64,000 bases of DNA from Campylobacter sp. W0018 (lineage in GTDB: Bacteria; Campylobacterota; Campylobacteria; Campylobacterales; Campylobacteraceae), in assembly GCA_020135845.1 (NCBI GenBank), contig JACHTQ010000004.1, positions 1 to 64,000 on the forward strand, in the 5' to 3' direction. Positions 63,880-64,000 of the stretch are shown here, one piece after another. Below the pieces are notes generated by a model. That model had not been told where the DNA came from and ran no database searches. It worked only from the letters and a program-made list of their open reading frames with translations. The first letter of the stretch is position 1, and each line of letters opens with the position of its first letter. Position numbers and translations under genes: made by a program.

Positions 63880-64000
63880 GAAAAAGCCTTTGTGATGATT
63901 TTAGCCAAACTTGTATTAAATTCAGAAGCATTTTCAATCCCCATACCTTCACTAAGTTTAGCCATATTTAATACCAAAATTGCAATATCGCTATAGAATG
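63876..64000 (-). CDS. htpG: Chaperone HtpG (C-terminal fragment at window edge)
   Basis: Only the last 41 codons are inside the window. They end AILVLNMAKLSEG ... NTSLAKIITKAFS, which fits the C-terminal dimerisation domain of Hsp90/HtpG. The stop overlaps the ATG of the rhodanese gene. Identification leans on the C. jejuni order (Cj0518 htpG, Cj0519). Confidence 0.7.
   Translation of the reverse strand, partial: FYSDIAILVLNMAKLSEGMGIENASEFNTSLAKIITKAFS

Noticed and set aside
1..64000. tRNA, rRNA, CRISPR, insertion sequences and phase-variable poly-G tracts
   Set aside because: Intergenic gaps were read on both strands and none of these was seen; most gaps are under 150 bases.

Overview
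The window is a compact, AT-rich piece of a thermotolerant Campylobacter chromosome. Protein sequences and most local gene order match what I remember of C. jejuni NCTC 11168, but the proteins are diverged from it and several genes are missing. I read it as C. jejuni/C. coli-clade or a close sister species, possibly one with a reducing genome. Species-level assignment is not possible from the sequence alone. I saw no phage, insertion sequence, CRISPR array, tRNA or rRNA gene, and no long poly-G tract.

Layout. 1-1067: end of the heptose (LOS core) pathway, hldD (partial) and gmhB. 1228-4119: a c-type cytochrome facing ccoS/ccoI, which serve cbb3 oxidase assembly. 4258-7082: rho and dnaX. 7083-11657: metal homeostasis (copA, a CopZ-like protein, a CDF exporter) and a split ThrE-type exporter. 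11787-15520: Omp50 porin with a small secreted partner, cyclophilin, YebC and a paired SMR exporter. 15527-22764: a long leftward cluster rpsB-tsf-ABC ATPase-fliR-acidic protein-gmk-tatA-argS, then cfa to 24043. 24166-30244: the petABC bc1 complex, an ArsB-like permease and mnmG. 30336-34484: the energy-taxis set cetC/cetA/cetB and dctA. 34481-40473: an invasin-type barrel protein, a PiT phosphate transporter, a PyrC-like protein lacking catalytic residues, gpsA and gatB. 40574-41448: a small membrane protein and atpB.

A junction follows at about 41,450-41,540. Genes that lie near Cj1204 in C. jejuni are here joined to genes from the Cj0550-Cj0518 block. 41539-44520: filament genes flaG-fliD-fliS-chaperone. 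44672-52473: a tightly overlapping eight-gene operon for haem, prenyl quinone and proline-tRNA genes. 52583-55432: oorDABC. 55517-56325: a badly decayed malate dehydrogenase gene. 56543-64000: a YhdP/AsmA-like protein, mltG, flgB-flgC-fliE behind a sigma-54 promoter, a division-type PBP, a small membrane protein, a rhodanese and the end of htpG.

The genes together describe a microaerophile. It respires through bc1 and cbb3, takes up C4-dicarboxylates through DctA, steers by energy taxis and is flagellated. The most informative departure from the C. jejuni pattern is at the TCA locus: mdh is a pseudogene with many lesions, and sucCD and icd are not in their usual places beside the intact oorDABC. 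Other points worth a look are a passenger-less inverse autotransporter barrel, a dihydroorotase homologue without its metal and catalytic residues, two divergent genes whose start codons share one CATG, and a terminator-like hairpin upstream of dctA that has no annotated gene to terminate.
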